A stretch of 64,000 bases of DNA from Cecembia calidifontis. Lineage in GTDB: Bacteria > Bacteroidota > Bacteroidia > Cytophagales > Cyclobacteriaceae. The notes beneath the pieces were generated by a model. It was not told the DNA's origin. It saw only the letters and a program-made list of their open reading frames with translations, and searched no databases. Positions 33,167 to 42,606 of the stretch are shown piece after piece. Made by a program: the position numbers and the translations under genes. Each line of letters starts with the position of its first letter. Position 1 is the first letter of the stretch. The stretch spans positions 992,001-1,056,000 of the forward strand of contig NZ_SGXG01000001.1 in the NCBI RefSeq assembly GCF_004216715.1, given 5' to 3'.

Positions 33167-34449
33167 ATAGATTACTAAACAAATCGCTTAAATCATTCAC
33201 CATTTACGCACTTATTGTATTAGCGGCAAGTGTTCCTGCATACCTTTATTTGGTTGATAGCATTTGGCTTCGTGAATTGGACGAGCATAATGAAATTGTT
33301 GCTGACAGAACGGAAAACGAACTCAATAAATTACAACTGTCTGAAATTGAATTAAATCAAAGCATATTACTTTGGAACAAAATTCAACCCGGAACCAACC
33401 TCCAAAAGACCACTTTAGAAAAAAACAGAAAAGACAGCACCTACACAGTATCAAGAAAAAACCCCTATGTAACTCACCAAGATATTGACCGATTTCGGGG
33501 GCTTTCGAGAGTGATTGAAATAAATGGAGAATATTATTTACTCACCGTAGAAACCAATGTTGAAGAAACCGAAGAAACGGTCGTTGCAATAGCTGTTCTG
33601 ACCTTTTTGTTTTTTCTGATTATGGTTGTCGGCTTTCTGATTCTAAACAGACGATTATCCGTAAAACTATGGCAACCTTTTAAAAATACTTTGGCGAAGT
33701 TGAAAGCATTTAATCTCAATTCACAAAGCAATATTTCGTTTGAAAAATCAACTATCCTTGAGTTTGAAGAATTGAATGTGGCTTTGAATAAATTAATCGA
33801 ACACACGGTTTCGGTTTACAAATCGCAAAAAGAATTTACAGAAAATGCATCTCACGAATTGCAAACTCCTTTGGCAATCATCAAAAACAAATTGGACATA
33901 CTGCTGCAAAAAGAAGCTTTAACAGACAGGCAGTACCAAATTATTGAAGACATAAATAAAGCATTGACAAGGGTTTCACGCATCAACAAAAATCTATTGT
34001 TGCTTGCCAAAATAGAAAACCATCAGTTTGATGATAGTGAAACAATAAATTTGAGCGAATTGACCACAGAATGTATAGAGCAATTGCAAGAACATTTTTC
34101 AAACAAAGACCTGAACCTAAAATCATCAATAGACGAAGATTGTGTGGTAACAGGAAATAGTATTTTGATTGAAATTCTCATCAACAATCTATTGCTCAAC
34201 TCAATTAGGCATAATTTACTAAAAGGAACAGTTGAAGTTAAGTTGAGCAAATCGGGCTTTATTATTAGCAATTCAGGAAGGACTGCATTGGAGCAAGAAC
34301 AGCTTTTCAAACGGTTTAAAAAAACTTCTGACGAAAGCTTAGGAAGTGGACTTGGATTGGCTATAGTTGAGCAAATCTGCAAAAGACATCAATGGAAAAT
34401 TACCTATGAATTTCAGCAGGACACACACACTTTTAAAATCAGCTTCTAG
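33163..34449 (+). CDS. Sensor histidine kinase
   Basis: 428 residues from MNRLLNKSLKSF (another ATG three codons upstream). Two transmembrane helices (about 12-34 and about 145-170) flank a periplasmic sensor of about 110 residues. Then comes the H-box SHELQTPLAIIKNKLD with the phosphorylated His, the N-box NNLLLNSIRHN and G-box LGSGLGLAIVEQIC. It pairs with the preceding response regulator through a 4-bp overlap. The signal is unknown. Confidence 0.92.
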   Translation: MNRLLNKSLKSFTIYALIVLAASVPAYLYLVDSIWLRELDEHNEIVADRTENELNKLQLSEIELNQSILLWNKIQPGTNLQKTTLEKNRKDSTYTVSRKNPYVTHQDIDRFRGLSRVIEINGEYYLLTVETNVEETEETVVAIAVLTFLFFLIMVVGFLILNRRLSVKLWQPFKNTLAKLKAFNLNSQSNISFEKSTILEFEELNVALNKLIEHTVSVYKSQKEFTENASHELQTPLAIIKNKLDILLQKEALTDRQYQIIEDINKALTRVSRINKNLLLLAKIENHQFDDSETINLSELTTECIEQLQEHFSNKDLNLKSSIDEDCVVTGNSILIEILINNLLLNSIRHNLLKGTVEVKLSKSGFIISNSGRTALEQEQLFKRFKKTSDESLGSGLGLAIVEQICKRHQWKITYEFQQDTHTFKISF

Positions 34450-34515
34450 GGCAATTCAAAATTTCTTCTAAATCGCTTCGGAGTTTTGCAGGGTAACTTA
34501 AAATTTATCCAATTT

Positions 34516-35904
34516 ATGAAGCGTAGTATAGCAACTCTGTTTATTCTGTTTTCAATCACAATTGTAAAGGCACAAGAAAAAGACAGTCTTTCATTCATCA
34601 AATCGAAAAGAATGTCTGATGCCGACCTTGAAAAAAAGAAAGAAGGAACATTTATCACAGGCATTCCAGACTTTTCTTCTGACCCAGTTACAGGTTTTGG
34701 ATTTGGTGCAAGAACAAATATTTATTGGAATGGCAACCGAGAAAACCCTTTGTTTCCTTACACGCCCTACCTAATGAAACTGACGGCCAATGCGGCTTAT
34801 TACACTTCAAATGCAAGAGAATTAATTTTAAAATTGGATGTCCCCTACTACAAAGGAACACGTTGGAGATTTAAAGTGGACTTCAAAGCACAACAAAATC
34901 CAGCCAACCTTTATTTTGGACTAACTGAATCTACGCTCGGTCAACTTCGCTTACCTTCTGACGAAAACACAACTTTTTCAACTTATCGAGAATTTGACAG
35001 AGCGAGAAAAATAGTAAGAACAGGTGGAGTTGGAGAAGCTGATTTTGTAACAGATGCACTCTCAAACCGATTTAGGGAAACCGAATATATGCTCAACCTT
35101 AAAGCCGATTATGCACTTGGAAATGGTAAGTGGCGGATAATGGGTGGTTATGAAATACAGCATTTGAGCTACGCCACTTTTGAAGGAATGGAAGCGGATG
35201 CAATTGACCCAATTACAGGACAAAACACGACCGCTCCAAACGGAATTTCACTTTTAAGACGTGATTTTGAAAACGGTTTAATTTCGGGCGTTGACGGTGG
35301 TTGGGTTTCCATTATTCAAACAGCGTTGATTTTTGACACAAGAGATTTTGAACCCGACCCTACAAAAGGTTATTACTTTGAAGTAGCGAATGAATATTCA
35401 AGTAAATACATAGGTTCACAGTTTGATTTTGACAAACTTTTCATTCAAGGACGAGCCTATCAGAAAATACCAGTTGGAAAAAGGACAGTTTTAGCAGGTA
35501 GGTTTGGAGTGGGAAATATATTTGGAAACAATGCCCCGTTTTTTGAATTTCAAGACCAATGGAGTCCCGAAGGAAGTATCAACGCATTAGGTGGCAGACA
35601 ATCATTGCGTGGCTATCGAGCAAACCGTTTTTTGGCTCGTTCAATGTGGTTTACTAATGTAGAATTGAGAGTAAGACTTGCAGAAACAAAATTAGGAAAA
35701 CAAAGATTTGCGTTTGGAGTAGCACCATTCTTTGATGCAGGAACAGTAAGAGACCGTTGGCAAGAATTAAACTTTAAAAATATTAAAACTTCCTATGGGG
35801 GTGGACTAAGAATTGCTTGGAATCAATCCACCATTTTATCGTTTGACTATGGACGTTCAAAAGAAGACAGACTGTTTTACTTTGGCATTGGACAAGCATT
35901 TTAG
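34516..35904 (+). CDS. Omp85/TamA-like outer-membrane beta-barrel protein
   Basis: 462 residues from MKRSIATLFILFSITIVKAQ, a signal peptide with cleavage near AQ. The mature part is rich in alternating beta strands and includes WSPEGSINALGGRQSLRGYR, the conserved RGYR-type motif of Omp85 barrels, ending in an aromatic-terminated strand (YFGIGQAF). No POTRA repeats are visible, so this is a short barrel-type member. It is likely an outer-membrane protein made under the adjacent two-component system. Confidence 0.8.
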   Translation: MKRSIATLFILFSITIVKAQEKDSLSFIKSKRMSDADLEKKKEGTFITGIPDFSSDPVTGFGFGARTNIYWNGNRENPLFPYTPYLMKLTANAAYYTSNARELILKLDVPYYKGTRWRFKVDFKAQQNPANLYFGLTESTLGQLRLPSDENTTFSTYREFDRARKIVRTGGVGEADFVTDALSNRFRETEYMLNLKADYALGNGKWRIMGGYEIQHLSYATFEGMEADAIDPITGQNTTAPNGISLLRRDFENGLISGVDGGWVSIIQTALIFDTRDFEPDPTKGYYFEVANEYSSKYIGSQFDFDKLFIQGRAYQKIPVGKRTVLAGRFGVGNIFGNNAPFFEFQDQWSPEGSINALGGRQSLRGYRANRFLARSMWFTNVELRVRLAETKLGKQRFAFGVAPFFDAGTVRDRWQELNFKNIKTSYGGGLRIAWNQSTILSFDYGRSKEDRLFYFGIGQAF

Positions 35905-35968
35905 ACTTCAAAACGACAGACTTAAAGATAAAAAAAGTATCTTAGTCGGACGAAAAACAAGAAGGCCA

Positions 35969-36103
35969 GCACCTAACAGCGGTTTGGCGTAATGGCGGGT
36001 TCAGTACTTCGTATGACAGTTTTGTGGTAGGTTCAAGTGCAGTTCTTCGATTGAAATTTTGTGCTAAAAATCCGCCACTACGCCAAGCCGCAAAACGTTA
36101 TGC
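35969..36103 (+). repeat. attC-like site H (end of cassette 8)
   Basis: R'' GCACCTAAC; inner arms and loop almost identical to site B; R' G^TTATGC with the junction at 36097/36098. Confidence 0.9.
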
Positions 36104-36137
36104 ACAATTCCGCTGGACAGATACGGTGCTTCGAAAA

Positions 36138-36195
36138 TTGGCACTTTTGCTTGCCGCGCATTCCCACGCGACACCAAAGCAAGCAAAAGAGCCAA
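36138..36195. repeat. Covarying hairpin R1 (start of cassette 9)
   Basis: Arms TTGGCACTTTTGCTTGC and GCAAGCAAAAGAGCCAA pair except at a central 3-nt bulge. Member of a family also found at 40706, 50036, 50359 and 57645. Confidence 0.6.
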
Positions 36196-36225
36196 AAATA
36201 TGGACAAAATCTATAAAATCCTATA

Positions 36226-37323
36226 TTCAAGTCATAAATGCAACACTAAGGGTTTAAGGGAAGGAACCTAGGTTCCTTCCCTTAGGCTGAAAATATTAAT
36301 TTAGTGTTGTCATGAATAAATTTAAACATCTCAGCCAGGAACAAAGGTACCAAATAGAGGCTTTATTTAGAAACGGAACTTCCCAGACCAAAATCGCTGC
36401 GATTATCGGTGTCAACAAAAGTACTGTATCCAGAGAACTTCAAAGAAATACCGGCAAGAGGGGCCGTTATAGCGGTGAATATAAGGCTGCAGTTGCCCAG
36501 AACCGTACAGACGAAAGACATAGACTCAAGAGAAAGCGAATCAAATTTACCGAGTCCCTTAAAGAAGAGGCCCGCAAATTCCTTGTTGTTGACAAATTGA
36601 GCCCAGAGCTAATATCGGTCACCTGGAAGAAACAAGGTAAAGAAGGGGTTTGTCATGAGACACTCTACAACTGGATATTTACTGCCAAAAAAAGTAGCCA
36701 TTGGAGATACCGAAGGGACAGGGAGCTTTACAAGAATCTCCGGCATGGTAAAAGAAAGCGTAAGAGAGGTAATTACAGGCATACCAGAGGAATTATCAGG
36801 GAGAGAGTTCCAATTGACCAAAGGCCTCCTGTAGTTGAAAAAAGACAAAGGATAGGAGATATTGAAGTAGACCTTATGATGGGGAAAAACCACAAATCAG
36901 CTCTTTTGGTACTGGTGGACAGGGCAACCTTGGTTACTACCATAGAGAAACTTGATGGTAAAAATGCAGATATCATTGAACAGAAAATAGCAAAGAGAAT
37001 ACAGAGAATTGGTGCTTCGTTCTTCAAATCAATCACTTTCGATAATGATATGGCATTCGCAAACCATTATAAAATCAGAGATAAATTCAATATCCCAACA
37101 TTCTTTACAAGACCATACACTTCACAGGATAAAGGAACAGTGGAAAACAGAATCGGACTTATCAGGGCTTTCCTGCCAAAGGGTACTGACCTCAATCAAA
37201 TCTCTCGGGAACAGATCCAAAATATAGAAACCAAAATCAATAACAGGCCAATAAGAAAGTTTAATTATCTTAGTCCTATCGAATGTCTAATGAAAAAATT
37301 AGGCGTTGCATTTATGACTTGAA
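36226..37323 (+). mobile_element. IS30-family insertion sequence
   Basis: 1098 bp. Terminal inverted repeats TTCAAGTCATAAATGCAAC (left) and its reverse complement at 37305-37323 are perfect over 19 bp. The transposase stop codon lies inside the right repeat. A target duplication could not be recognised. Confidence 0.85.
36312..37322 (+). CDS. IS30-family transposase
   Basis: 336 residues. N-terminal HTH (KFKHLSQEQRYQIEALFRNG, SKTKIAAIIGVNKSTVSRE-like in pattern), then the DDE core: IGDIEVDLMMGKNHKSALL, SITFDNDMAFANH, and the third acidic residue in DKGTVENRIGLIR. It mobilises the element. Confidence 0.95.
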   Translation: MNKFKHLSQEQRYQIEALFRNGTSQTKIAAIIGVNKSTVSRELQRNTGKRGRYSGEYKAAVAQNRTDERHRLKRKRIKFTESLKEEARKFLVVDKLSPELISVTWKKQGKEGVCHETLYNWIFTAKKSSHWRYRRDRELYKNLRHGKRKRKRGNYRHTRGIIRERVPIDQRPPVVEKRQRIGDIEVDLMMGKNHKSALLVLVDRATLVTTIEKLDGKNADIIEQKIAKRIQRIGASFFKSITFDNDMAFANHYKIRDKFNIPTFFTRPYTSQDKGTVENRIGLIRAFLPKGTDLNQISREQIQNIETKINNRPIRKFNYLSPIECLMKKLGVAFMT

Positions 37324-37395
37324 CATGGCAATTTTCTAAATTTCATAATCCAACTATTCTTTCACAATGAGTGTCAAACAACTAAAATTAGTACC

Positions 37396-37869
37396 ATGAA
37401 AACCATACTTAATCTCGTTGTAAGTCTATTATTATTGGCAAATATAGGTGGCTGTGACGATGACGCAGGAATCCAAACTTGCGAAGGTGACAATGCACAA
37501 CAGGTACAAACCTACTACAATGATGAGTTTCGTGACATTCCCTGTAGTCTTCAAAATATTAATACAAACGACAAAGTGGTAAATCTAGTGATAAAGACGC
37601 AAGCCGACTACGAGAAATATTTTATTTGCAGCTTCCAACCGCCTGTTGTTGACTTTGATAAATATTTCATCCTCGCTGGACGTTACCGACATCACCAATG
37701 TGCGGTATTTGATAGTCAGCAAACATTAATTTGTGAAAACAAGCTGTACTATAAAGTAAGAATGCTTGAACAGATCTGCGCTGCCTTTACTAATGTACAT
37801 TATTTTGCTGTCATTGATAGACAGTATGAAAACCTACCCGTTGTATTCGAGGTTAAATTCTCAAATTAA
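37396..37869 (+). CDS. Putative lipoprotein
   Basis: 157 residues. Signal peptide MKTILNLVVSLLLLANIGGC with a lipobox-like ANIGGC, followed by an acidic CDDDAG. The mature domain has several Cys (CSFQPP, HHQCAVF, LEQICAAF), possibly disulfide-bonded. No family recognised. It precedes the subtilase by 7 bp and may be its inhibitor, chaperone or surface partner; that is inference from position only. Confidence 0.65.
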   Translation: MKTILNLVVSLLLLANIGGCDDDAGIQTCEGDNAQQVQTYYNDEFRDIPCSLQNINTNDKVVNLVIKTQADYEKYFICSFQPPVVDFDKYFILAGRYRHHQCAVFDSQQTLICENKLYYKVRMLEQICAAFTNVHYFAVIDRQYENLPVVFEVKFSN

Positions 37870-37876
37870 TACGATT

Positions 37877-40282
37877 ATGAAAAGGTCATTCTTCATTGCG
37901 CTCCTTTTGCTTGGCTCAATCATTGCAAACGCACAGGAGTATTATTATTGGGCTAACGGAGAAAAGTACTTTTTAGAACTGTATGCAGAGAAGCAATACA
38001 TTTTAATCCAAGGGCAAAATAAAATTGCAATAGCAAAAGAATTGGAAGTATCAGAGCAAAGTATTTCGGAGCTTAAACCGATTATCCTTAGCAGTACAAT
38101 TAATAATGATAGAGCTAGCAAGCCCGTAGAAAGCAATCAATATTGGGCTTTTGTTAATAGCACAATCGACAAAGCGAAAGTCGAATCATCTGGTATTGTT
38201 TATGCCGCACCCTCATTTCTAGTAAATGGTAAAGAGATTGGCTTGTCACAATACTTTTATGTAAAACTAAGAAAAGAAAAGGATATAGAAATTTTAGAAT
38301 CCTTGGCAAGAGACAACCAAGTGGAAATCATTGGGAATGACAGTTTCATGCCTTTATGGTACATTCTTTCATGTGATAAAAATTCTAAGGGTAATGCACT
38401 GGAAATGGCTAATCTTTTTTATGAACTAGGGTATTTCGATTCTGCTGAACCTGACTTAATGGAGGATTTTTTAATGGGTTGCACAAATGATCCATTGTTT
38501 GCTCAACAGTGGCACTTAAATAATACCGGACAGGCTGGCGGAACTGTTGGTAATGACATTAGAGCTTGCCAAGCATGGAATATAACTACGGGATGCGCTA
38601 ACATAGTAGTTGCAGTTTTAGACCATGGTTTAGAGTTTAATCATCCGGATTTTAATAATATTAGTCCGATAAGTTTTGATACTGAAAATGGTACGCCTCC
38701 AAGTGTTGTAAGAGGAAATCATGGGGTGGCTGTTGCGGGAGTAATTGGCGCTACACGAAATAATACTTTAGGTGTATCGGGTGTGTCACCTGATGTACAA
38801 TTGATGTCAATAAGCAATAATTTGGTTCTGGCACCCCTGTTAAGTCAAAGACTCGCTAACGGAATTAATTTTGCTTGGCAAAATGGAGCAGCGATAATTA
38901 ATAATAGCTGGGGGAGTAATGCCATTGAACAACAAGGGCTGATTAATGATGCTATAAATAATGCAGTAACTCAAGGTAGAGGTGGTTTGGGTACGATCGT
39001 GATTTGTATTACTCATAATCAAAGTACCAGTTCAATCGCTTTTCCCTCTAATAATCCACAAACAATAGCAGTTGGTGCTATAAATCGAACCCCAAGTCGT
39101 GCAAGCTTTTCAAATTATGGAACCGGGATAGACGTTGTAGCACCGGGTGTAAGTATAAGCACAACAGATAGGCAGGGAGCTTTAGGTTACAATCAAACTG
39201 CTGGGCCTAATGGTGACTATACGTCTGTTGACGGAACGTCTTTTGCCGCACCTCAAGTTGCTGGTATAGCTGCTTTAATTCTTTCTGTAAACCCTGCTTT
39301 GACTTTACAACAAGTTCGTAATGCAATTGAAAGTTCAACGGATAAAGTCGGAAATTATACATATACCCTCGGTGCCGGTGAACAACCTAATCTAACATGG
39401 AATAATCAAATGGGATACGGTAGAGTAAATGCATTCCGGGCGCTTCAAACTGCATTCCCAATTACGGGGCCTAATTTGATCTGCACTAATGGCACATATA
39501 ACCTTCAAAACCAACCTGCCGGCACGACTATCACATGGAGCAGCAGCAATCCAAATGGATTAGCTATTAATCCCACTACAGGCGTAGCAACACGACAAAA
39601 TAATTTCAGTGGCCCGATTACATTAACGGCAACAATCAATGGTGGGTGTGCGCCAGTTAACCTTACAAGAAACATATGGGTTGGTAATCCAGGAGCTTCC
39701 GTCAGTACATTAATTTACCCTGTAGGTTTACGTGGAGTTAATCCCGTTACTCTGAATGCTAGCGCGATTTATCAATTCCGTGTTGATCAAGTAGAGGGTT
39801 TTCCGACATCATGGACCTGGATTTTGCCACAGGGATTTTCATTTTATAGTGGTAGCACTACATCCACACCATATATAATGACAAGTTCATCATATGGAAA
39901 TTATACTATGCATTGTCGCGTCAATAATGCTTGTGGATTTAGCTATACAAATAGTTTGGACATCATTCTTCAGTCAGGTGGCGGTGGTACTCCACTCCGT
40001 GTCCGGAATGATTCTGAAGAGGCTGTTTCTGAAGAAGTAAATAGCTTGGAGGTACAAATAAATAAGAATCCTTATCCAAACCCAGCTACTGACGCTTTCA
40101 ATATAGAAGTGGAAGAGTTAAGTATTCTGACATTAACGGGCTCAACAGGACAAAAAATACTTTCAGTTTCAGGTGTTGGTAAAATTACAATTCTAGTTGC
40201 TGATCTATCCAATGGAATTTATTTTCTGAGCATTACAAACGGAAGTGCTATCGTAAGACATAAGGTCTTGATTCAACGTTAG
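37877..40282 (+). CDS. Secreted S8 (subtilisin-like) peptidase with T9SS sorting domain
   Basis: 801 residues from MKRSFFIALLLLGSIIANAQ, a signal peptide. A propeptide-like region extends to about residue 200. The catalytic triad is visible: Asp in VVAVLDHGLEFNHPDF, His in GNHGVAVAGVIGA, Ser in GTSFAAPQVAGIAALI. Ig/PKD-like repeats follow, and a C-terminal sorting domain NPYPNPATDAFNIEV that ends IVRHKVLIQR. Type IX secretion to the cell surface is predicted. The longer frame from 37766 only overlaps the preceding gene. Confidence 0.9.
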   Translation: MKRSFFIALLLLGSIIANAQEYYYWANGEKYFLELYAEKQYILIQGQNKIAIAKELEVSEQSISELKPIILSSTINNDRASKPVESNQYWAFVNSTIDKAKVESSGIVYAAPSFLVNGKEIGLSQYFYVKLRKEKDIEILESLARDNQVEIIGNDSFMPLWYILSCDKNSKGNALEMANLFYELGYFDSAEPDLMEDFLMGCTNDPLFAQQWHLNNTGQAGGTVGNDIRACQAWNITTGCANIVVAVLDHGLEFNHPDFNNISPISFDTENGTPPSVVRGNHGVAVAGVIGATRNNTLGVSGVSPDVQLMSISNNLVLAPLLSQRLANGINFAWQNGAAIINNSWGSNAIEQQGLINDAINNAVTQGRGGLGTIVICITHNQSTSSIAFPSNNPQTIAVGAINRTPSRASFSNYGTGIDVVAPGVSISTTDRQGALGYNQTAGPNGDYTSVDGTSFAAPQVAGIAALILSVNPALTLQQVRNAIESSTDKVGNYTYTLGAGEQPNLTWNNQMGYGRVNAFRALQTAFPITGPNLICTNGTYNLQNQPAGTTITWSSSNPNGLAINPTTGVATRQNNFSGPITLTATINGGCAPVNLTRNIWVGNPGASVSTLIYPVGLRGVNPVTLNASAIYQFRVDQVEGFPTSWTWILPQGFSFYSGSTTSTPYIMTSSSYGNYTMHCRVNNACGFSYTNSLDIILQSGGGGTPLRVRNDSEEAVSEEVNSLEVQINKNPYPNPATDAFNIEVEELSILTLTGSTGQKILSVSGVGKITILVADLSNGIYFLSITNGSAIVRHKVLIQR

Positions 40283-40369
40283 AAATAAAACATCAACGAC
40301 TTTCACTTACGACCCATTTGGACTCCTAAAGGCGGATACCGACTTAAAGAAAGATATGTGCTTCGAACC

Positions 40370-40432
40370 GCAGCACCAATGTCAAAGCCGCGCGCCTTCA
40401 ACCCACTTCCAAAGCTTTGGCATCCGTGCTGC
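40370..40432. repeat. Hairpin near the end of cassette 9
   Basis: Arms GCAGCACCAATGTCAAAGC and GCTTTGGCATCCGTGCTGC pair over most of their length. Both cassette ends carry AGATA..GTGCTTCGAA next to a hairpin (36121 and 40352). Confidence 0.5.
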
Positions 40433-40455
40433 TTGTAGCGGACAGTTGCGGCACA

Positions 40456-40589
40456 TGTGCATAACATCGTGTTTATGCCAGCTGCGGGTGACACTCTGAT
40501 ATGTAGTTTTGTTTTATTAATTTCGTTTGTCCATTAGGGACAATGACGGATTCGAAAGCCGCAGCCGTCATAAACACTGAACGTTAGCG
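40456..40589 (+). repeat. attC-like site I (end of cassette 9), divergent type
   Basis: R'' TGTGCATAAC; inner arms GTGTTTATGCCAGCTGCGG and CCGCAGCCGTCATAAACAC; R' G^TTAGCG with the junction at 40583/40584. The loop lacks the usual GTGCTTCG units. Confidence 0.8.
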
Positions 40590-40705
40590 GTAATGGCAGG
40601 ACAACCCACACCGACAAGCGGACACCCGACCAAACGACACAGACCGACACGAGAAAAAATAAAAAACCCAACGCACAGGAAAGGATTTTTTTTGACCTAA
40701 CGCAT

Positions 40706-40765
40706 TTGGCACATTTGGTTTTGCCCGACACACAAGCCAACGCTTCGCAAAACCAAAAGAGCCAA
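40706..40765. repeat. Covarying hairpin R2 (start of cassette 10)
   Basis: Arms TTGGCACATTTGGTTTTGC and GCAAAACCAAAAGAGCCAA, with the conserved ACA/AGA internal mismatch. Confidence 0.65.
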
Positions 40766-40843
40766 GCCCACCCACCACCCAACAATTCGGATTTGACAGA
40801 TTTTTTTTAGAAAAAAAAACTTGCACAATATAAAAAGTGTTTT

Positions 40844-40875
40844 TACATTTGCAGACCAAAATACGTTTTTAGTCA
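40844..40875 (+). promoter_or_regulatory. Promoter and operator of the efflux regulator
   Basis: Exact -7 box TACATTTG (40844-40851) followed by ACGTTTTTAGTCA (40863-40875). The latter recurs as ACGTATTTAGTCA at 41538-41550 before the efflux genes, which marks it as the probable TetR site. Confidence 0.65.
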
Positions 40876-40881
40876 GTAAGT

Positions 40882-41481
40882 ATGAAAGAAAAAAAAGACG
40901 AACTAATTGTTCAAGACATAATAAATGGTGCTAAAAAGCTAATGCAGCAGTATGGTTTGAAAAAAACCACAATGGAAGATATTGCCAAAGCTGCGGGCAA
41001 AAGCAAAAGCACCTTATATTATTATTTCAAAGACAAAGAAGAAATATTTGACAGGGTTATCAACCTTGAAATAGACGAGTTTTTCCAAACAGTAAAAATT
41101 ACCGTTAATAAACAGGCAGATGCAATCAGTATGCTGAAAGCATACATTGTAACAAAAGTCAAAACATTAAGGGATAAGACCAACCTGTATAGCTTTGCGA
41201 TTGAAAATGATTTGCAGGGGCGGATTAATAAAGAGTTTACCAATCTGCGAAACAGGTACGACAATGAAGAAAGGAAACTGATAGGTTCTATTTTGACAAA
41301 AGGTGTTGAAAGTAAATTATTCACAAATGAAATCACACCTGAAATAGATACATTAAGCGAACTTTTAGTAAGCTGCATTAGAGGTGTAGAAATGGACATC
41401 ATTGCACATAACAAGAATAAGGCTTTAGCAGATAAAGCAGACTTGTTGGTTGAAATCCTTATAAAAGGTATCGGCAGATAA
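40882..41481 (+). CDS. TetR-family regulator of the RND efflux operon
   Basis: 199 residues. HTH: YGLKKTTMEDIAKAAGKSKS followed by TLYYYFKDKEEIFD. The C-terminal domain is mostly helical with no recognised ligand signature. It lies 94 bp upstream of the efflux genes, and a shared ACGTWTTTAGTCA motif precedes both units, so it likely represses itself and the pump. Confidence 0.92.
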   Translation: MKEKKDELIVQDIINGAKKLMQQYGLKKTTMEDIAKAAGKSKSTLYYYFKDKEEIFDRVINLEIDEFFQTVKITVNKQADAISMLKAYIVTKVKTLRDKTNLYSFAIENDLQGRINKEFTNLRNRYDNEERKLIGSILTKGVESKLFTNEITPEIDTLSELLVSCIRGVEMDIIAHNKNKALADKADLLVEILIKGIGR

Positions 41482-41537
41482 CCTACAACAAATATGCTTT
41501 TCGGAGCATTTTTTTTGAGCCAAAAAACGACCAAAAA

Positions 41538-41550
41538 ACGTATTTAGTCA
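41538..41550 (+). promoter_or_regulatory. Probable TetR operator before the efflux genes
   Basis: ACGTATTTAGTCA, matching 40863-40875 at 12 of 13 bases, 25 bp before the membrane-fusion gene. Confidence 0.55.
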
Positions 41551-41575
41551 AATAGTAAAGTTAAAAAACAAAATA

Positions 41576-42604
41576 ATGAACAGGATAAATCATTTAGCAT
41601 TAGCGGTAATACTTGTGTTGGCAAGTTGTACGCACAAAGAAAATAAACCAACCGCAGAAAATAGCGGTGCATTCAATGTACAGGCAGAACAGCCGATAAA
41701 TTACAATGGGCTTATACAGTTGGGGTATTCGGGTGTGGTAGAAGCACAAAAAACAACGGCTTTGAGTTTTGCTACGATGGGTACAATCACAGAAATATTT
41801 GTTGATGAGGGGCAGGCAGTAACCAAAGGGCAATTGTTAGCAAAAGTAGATGCTTCCAATGCCCAAAATGCCTATCAGATTGCAGCAGCTAAATTACAAC
41901 AGGCAGAAGATGCTTACCATAGGCTGAAACCAATGAAAGAAAACGGCACACTTCCCGAAATAAAATGGGTGGAAGCAGAAACAGGAGTATCACAGGCAAA
42001 ATCTGCCGTAGCCATTGCTAAAAAAAATATCAGCGATTGCAACCTGTACGCACCTGTAAGCGGTGTAATTGGCAAAAGAAATGTGCAAGCGGGTATGAAT
42101 GTAGTGCCTACAACAACCGTTTTGGAATTGCTGAACATACAATCGGTGTATGTTAAAATACCTGTTTCGGAAAATGAAATAAGCCTGTTTAAGAAAGGCG
42201 AAACCGCACAAATCACTATCAACGCCATTGATAAAACAGTTACAGGAACGATAAAGGAAATTGGCGTTACGGCTGATATTTTATCGCATACCTACCCTGT
42301 AAAAATTGAAGTACAAAATACCACAGGCGACATAAAGCCCGGTATGATTTGTTCCGTTCAAACCGTTGCACAAGATAAGCGTTCCGGTTTGTTGGTTTCC
42401 AATAAAGCCCTGCAAAAAGACGTAAACGGCAGTCAGTTCATCTATGTTGAGGAAAACGGTAAGGCAGTAAAAATTGCTGTACAAACCATTGCCCTGATTG
42501 ACAACAAAATGTTGATACAAGGCGAAGTACCACAAAATGCAAACATCATCACTTCGGGGCAACAAAAACTAAGTAACGGCACACCTGTAAAAATCATCAA
42601 CTAA
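41576..42604 (+). CDS. RND efflux periplasmic adaptor (membrane-fusion lipoprotein)
   Basis: 342 residues. Lipoprotein signal MNRINHLALAVILVLASC with a LASC lipobox. A barrel-sandwich hybrid domain has IFVDEGQAVTKGQLLAKVD, and a coiled coil runs about residues 95-135. The beta-barrel (VKIPVSENEISLFKKGETAQ) and membrane-proximal domains follow. It links the inner-membrane pump to the outer-membrane channel encoded downstream. The stop is 2 bp before the pump start. Confidence 0.92.
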   Translation: MNRINHLALAVILVLASCTHKENKPTAENSGAFNVQAEQPINYNGLIQLGYSGVVEAQKTTALSFATMGTITEIFVDEGQAVTKGQLLAKVDASNAQNAYQIAAAKLQQAEDAYHRLKPMKENGTLPEIKWVEAETGVSQAKSAVAIAKKNISDCNLYAPVSGVIGKRNVQAGMNVVPTTTVLELLNIQSVYVKIPVSENEISLFKKGETAQITINAIDKTVTGTIKEIGVTADILSHTYPVKIEVQNTTGDIKPGMICSVQTVAQDKRSGLLVSNKALQKDVNGSQFIYVEENGKAVKIAVQTIALIDNKMLIQGEVPQNANIITSGQQKLSNGTPVKIIN

Positions 42605-42606
42605 TT

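Larger units (their letters stand above)
32403..36097 (+). mobile_element. Cassette 8: two-component system and outer-membrane protein
   Basis: Starts TTAGGTGC and ends with R'' GCACCTAAC (8 complementary bases). Confidence 0.8.
36098..40583 (+). mobile_element. Cassette 9: lipoprotein and secreted subtilase, with IS30 insertion
   Basis: Starts TTATGCACA and ends with R'' TGTGCATAAC (9 complementary bases). Native length is about 3.4 kb without the IS30-family element. Confidence 0.78.

Noticed and set aside
36024..36257. 77-codon frame running through attC H and into the IS30 end
   Set aside because: It is made of attC and IS terminal sequence; no protein-like pattern.
36097..37323. Target duplication of the IS30-family element
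   Set aside because: The bases next to the two terminal repeats (CTATA and CATGG) do not match, so none is claimed.
37766..37876. Longer start of the subtilase
   Set aside because: It overlaps the lipoprotein gene in another frame and would bury the signal peptide that starts at 37877.
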